NCBI RefSeq assembly: GCF_001029505.1
Contig: NZ_LEKH01000005.1
Location: 62,001 to 126,000 of the forward strand
Direction of reading: 5' to 3'
Source of the DNA: Rubrobacter aplysinae
GTDB taxonomy: Bacteria; Actinomycetota; Rubrobacteria; Rubrobacterales; Rubrobacteraceae
Length of the DNA: 64,000 bases
Made by a program: the position numbers and the translations under genes. Below the pieces are notes generated by a model, which was given only the letters and a program-made list of their open reading frames with translations, was not told where the DNA came from and did not search any database. Below, in pieces: positions 62,201 through 64,000 of this stretch (positions are counted from its first letter, which is position 1; every line of letters begins with the position of its first letter).

Positions 62201-63013
62201 AAGCTCCTCGAAGGCGGGCACCTCCCATTCCAGCCAGCCATCGGGGCCGTCGCCGGAGTACGCGTCGGCGGCATTAGAGCCCCCGCTGGCGAGCACGGTG
62301 GTCACGAGGCACCCGATCCTGCCTTGGAAGAGACCCAGCGCGGGCACCTCTCCGCCGGGGTCGGCGCGCAGGGAGTAGCTGTACACCGGGAGCGCGTTGG
62401 CCCCGGCGGCCTCGATCTCCGCGACCAGCGTATCTATAAAGGCGGTGTTGCCGCTCATCCAGTGCGTGCGGTAGAAAGCCACCCCGACGGTGGGCCGCCC
62501 GGGGTCGTGCAGCGCCAACAGACCCTCTACGGATGAGCCGTGCGGCAGGCGCGGGTGGTACACCCCGGTCTCCGGCAGCGGCTCCGCGGCCTCGAAGCCG
62601 TAGCCCTCCAGCAGCACGGTGTCCGCCACGAACCGGAACAGGTTTGCGGTGTTCTTCACGCCGCCGTGACGCAGGTACTCGAAGGCCTCGGCGACCGCGC
62701 CAGACGGCACGCTGGAGGCGGCGGTCATCTCGGCATCGGGCTCCGCCTCGCCGCCGAACGCGAGCAGCGGTATCCCTCGCTCGTTACAACGGCGCTGTAG
62801 CTCCACGAACCCCTCCGGCCAGGCCTTGCGCCCGCCGAGCAGCCGCACCAGCACCACGCCAGCCCGGGGGAGCTCTGTATCCAGCAGCTCCAGAGGCTCG
62901 TCGTAGGCGGCGGGACTGGCGCACCGGACCTCGGGGAAGCTCTCGGGCAGCGACTCGACGGCCTTCGCGGCGGCCAGTATCTCGGTGTCCGCGGTCGTTA
63001 TAAAGAGCAGCAT
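59285..63013 (-). CDS. cobN: Cobaltochelatase large subunit CobN
   Basis: 1242 residues from the ATG at 63013 (MLLFITTADTEILAAAKAVE); a longer frame to 63070 adds 19 residues. ChlH/CobN family: HLGKHGTLEWLPGKSLGLSA, IYHDPELAPTHHYLAAYRWV, FPNLISLMDDAFTTVAALEE, and a C-terminal ATANVVEDWMYRDVTQKYVL. It binds hydrogenobyrinate diamide and cobalt. It works with an ATPase made of ChlI/ChlD-like parts, encoded downstream. Located next to cobQ through one small membrane gene. Confidence 0.95.
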   Translation of the reverse strand: MLLFITTADTEILAAAKAVESLPESFPEVRCASPAAYDEPLELLDTELPRAGVVLVRLLGGRKAWPEGFVELQRRCNERGIPLLAFGGEAEPDAEMTAASSVPSGAVAEAFEYLRHGGVKNTANLFRFVADTVLLEGYGFEAAEPLPETGVYHPRLPHGSSVEGLLALHDPGRPTVGVAFYRTHWMSGNTAFIDTLVAEIEAAGANALPVYSYSLRADPGGEVPALGLFQGRIGCLVTTVLASGGSNAADAYSGDGPDGWLEWEVPAFEELGVPVVQGICTTSSREAWLQSDAGLSPLDTAWQVAIPEFDGRVISVPFSFKERERDESPVSAPVTVYRADPERARRVTGLATRFARLSSPNAGKRIAVMLSNYPTKHSRVGNAVGLDTPVSAIRLLDALREAGYEVGDAPDDGDELIHSLIAAGGHDLEFLTEEQLSGATGRLSAEEYAGWFATLPEGLRESVVRQWGPPPGDMYLDDGDVIVAGLRFGNVFVGIQPPRGFGENPIAIYHDPELAPTHHYLAAYRWVIGSFGADAVVHLGKHGTLEWLPGKSLGLSASCAPDAAIADVPFFYPFVVNDPGEGTQAKRRSHATVVDHLIPPMTRAETYDDLARLEQLLDEYYQVETLDPSKLPAIEARIWETMQDAELHRDLGVEEKPDEFGDFITKVDGYLCEIKDLPIRGGLHVLGEPPEGEPFRELLAAILRLGAGETPGLRRAVGAAYGLDEPDLAGDGGARAEAPAALSERFPGVVATASDLLDLLEEASHALLLSLSERGWEASSVGKVCEAVLGFRDEGVESALRFACEEVVPRLSRTPEELSNLIGGLSGGYVPAGPSGSPTRGLTNVLPTGRNFYSVDPKGLPSALSWEVGQGLADNLLQRHLDEEARYPETVGIVVWGTAAMRTQGDDIAEVLSLLGVRPTWNEESRRVTGLEVIPLEELERPRIDVTVRISGFFRDAFPNLISLMDDAFTTVAALEEPAEMNFVKKHADEERSGGADERTATTRIFGSPPGAYGAGLLPLIDARNWQTDEDLAEVYAVWGGYAYGRGLDGVEARGAMEANLRRTEVAVKNIDNREHDLFDSDDYFQYHGGMIAAVRALTGRNPKSYVGDSADPSRPKTRSLDEEAKRVFRSRVANPKWIEAMKRHGYKGAFELSATVDYLFGYDATANVVEDWMYRDVTQKYVLDEEVRDFMQESNPWALRAVSERLLEAAERGMWAEPDPDDLQSLKEIYLENEGVLEESS

Positions 63014-63029
63014 CTCTAGAACCCCACCC

Positions 63030-63446
63030 TCATCGCTCACCATCCCGGTTGCGTCTCCTGCCCTCGGCATACGCCATCACAATCTCCCGGGACCACCACG
63101 TGATCTCCAGCCCAACCACCCCGCCGACGAAGATGGAGACCGTCCAGCGTCCGGTCAACGCGTAGAGCGCGCCAAAGATCGCCACGGCGGCTACGGAGAA
63201 CAGGACTCCGGCGGCGGCTACCCCTCTCCAACCCGCCGCAGCCTCCGGGTCGCGCAGCCTCTCGTCGCGCTCTTCGAGACGCTGCATCGCGGCGGCTACC
63301 CTATCGTCGCCGGGATGCTTCCGCAGCCAGAGTCGCGCCTCCTCAAGAGCCTCGTCCGTCTCTGAAAGCGTACCCGCTGATTGCATGCGGGCCATCAAGG
63401 CGTCCCGCTCCTCATCCGGCACCGGCTTCGACCTCTGAGGGGTCAC
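63030..63446 (-). CDS. Small membrane protein between cobQ and cobN
   Basis: Up to 138 residues. A GTG at 63446 overlaps the end of cobQ by 35 bases; an internal ATG at 63395 is an alternative start. The N-terminal helical region (SETDEALEEARLWLRKHPGD, MQRLEERDERLRDPEAAAG) is followed by two TM helices (VAAAGVLFSVAAVAIFGAL, VSIFVGGVVGLEI). No family recognised. The position adds a fourth membrane protein around cobN. Confidence 0.6.
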   Translation of the reverse strand: MTPQRSKPVPDEERDALMARMQSAGTLSETDEALEEARLWLRKHPGDDRVAAAMQRLEERDERLRDPEAAAGWRGVAAAGVLFSVAAVAIFGALYALTGRWTVSIFVGGVVGLEITWWSREIVMAYAEGRRRNRDGER

Positions 63447-64000
63447 CTGACTCCGAGAGCCGACTGCTTATTACGGGCAGGCCCGGCGTGGGGCCGCCCT
63501 CGATCAACCGCACGAGCGCCTCCCGGTCAACGTGCTCCGAGACGAGGTCCGCCAGCACGTCGAACCTGCGCTCGCGGGCGGCGGCGAACGGCTCTTCTCC
63601 GGGCTTCCAGTCGAGGCCGCGTTCGGCGGCGACCCGGCGGAGCAGGGCCCGGCGAAACCCGTCGCATTCGAGCACGCCGTGCCAGGAGGTGCCCAGGGTA
63701 TTTCCGAGGCGACAGCCCTCCTCAACTTCCTTACCCTTCTCGCCGTCATCGGTTACGAACAGCGGCTCGCCGCCCCCTACCCGGACCCTGCCATGCCGGA
63801 TCTCGTACGCACTCACCGGGTCCGGGGCGTCTTTGCCGTCTCTACCAAAACCAACGGCCCATCCTCCGGGCCGGGAGAGGAGCTTCTCCTCCTCGAATAC
63901 CGTCTCTACCGGCAGCAGTCCCAGCCCCTCCGTCTCTGGCTCGCCGCTCTCCACGCCGTCGCGAATACGGCGCCCGAGCATCTGGTATCCGCCACAGACC
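63412..64000 (-). CDS. cobQ: Cobyric acid synthase, C-terminal part (partial)
   Basis: The frame is open to the end of the window; only the last 196 residues are present. The glutaminase domain begins with the nucleophile Cys in VCGGYQMLGRRI at the window edge and has the catalytic His in TSWHGVLECDGFRR. It amidates the b, d, e and g side chains to give cobyric acid. The N-terminal ATPase half lies beyond 64000. Confidence 0.9.
   Translation of the reverse strand, partial: VCGGYQMLGRRIRDGVESGEPETEGLGLLPVETVFEEEKLLSRPGGWAVGFGRDGKDAPDPVSAYEIRHGRVRVGGGEPLFVTDDGEKGKEVEEGCRLGNTLGTSWHGVLECDGFRRALLRRVAAERGLDWKPGEEPFAAARERRFDVLADLVSEHVDREALVRLIEGGPTPGLPVISSRLSESGDPSEVEAGAG

Noticed and set aside
42206-64000. 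Cobalamin riboswitch for the B12 operon
   Set aside because: No B12-box-like element is recognisable in the small gaps seen. The operon start lies beyond the window.

Overview
The window is about 64 kb of GC-rich bacterial chromosome. Frequent GTG and TTG starts, tightly overlapping operons, and a GH63 hydrolase resembling the characterised Thermus/Rubrobacter mannosylglycerate hydrolases suggest a deep-branching actinomycete, most likely Rubrobacter-like. This assignment is from gene content only.

Left chromosomal part (1-17.8 kb). Two membrane proteins of the polyprenyl-sugar glycosyltransferase type are followed by a minus-strand carbohydrate block. In transcription order it reads mtlA (mannitol EIICB), a PRD regulator of MtlR type, mtlF (EIIA), mtlD, ptsH, ptsI and ppdK. 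Together they import and phosphorylate mannitol, oxidise it to fructose-6-phosphate and could remake PEP from pyruvate. A second HPr and an orphan EIIB-like protein lie upstream. A DUF1330-like protein, a ROK kinase, a glyoxalase and the GH63 hydrolase follow.

Integrated island (17.8-42.2 kb). An 18-bp direct repeat lies in a 3' tRNA-Thr remnant at the left and inside an intact tRNA-Thr(CGU) at the right. It brackets a roughly 24.3-kb element whose tyrosine integrase adjoins the tRNA. Cargo, left to right: a four-gene operon (QueC-like, TGT-like, CD-NTase, two-TM SLATT) that I read as a type IV CBASS anti-phage system; a type I restriction operon carrying an internal HepT/MntA module and a HEPN-like gene; AbrB/Doc and Phd/PIN toxin-antitoxin pairs; a Fic protein; DUF6883/DUF4926-like proteins; a SWIM protein; replication-relaxation and replication-type proteins; an excisionase-like HTH protein; and a PadR regulator with a membrane partner. 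The island is visibly damaged. hsdS, hepT and fic each have a single-base frameshift, an endonuclease/exonuclease/phosphatase gene is a pseudogene, hsdM has a 24-bp tandem duplication, and the integrase has Trp at its catalytic HxxR Arg. The CBASS genes look intact.

Right part (42.2-64 kb). A MaoC-like gene is followed by one long minus-strand cobalamin cluster. In transcription order it reads cobQ, a membrane protein, cobN, three tiny membrane proteins, a fused ChlI/ChlD-like ATPase, cobO, cobB, cobI, cobM, cbiD, cbiET, cbiG-cobJ, a ferredoxin, cbiC, cbiX, cobT, cbiB, a cobD-type decarboxylase, cobU, a truncated cobS and a cobC-like phosphatase. It encodes both an early (CbiX) and a late (CobN plus ChlID) type of cobalt chelatase. 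Nearly every junction is a 4-nt stop/start overlap, several using TTG. No precorrin-6A reductase (cobK/cbiJ) is visible here.
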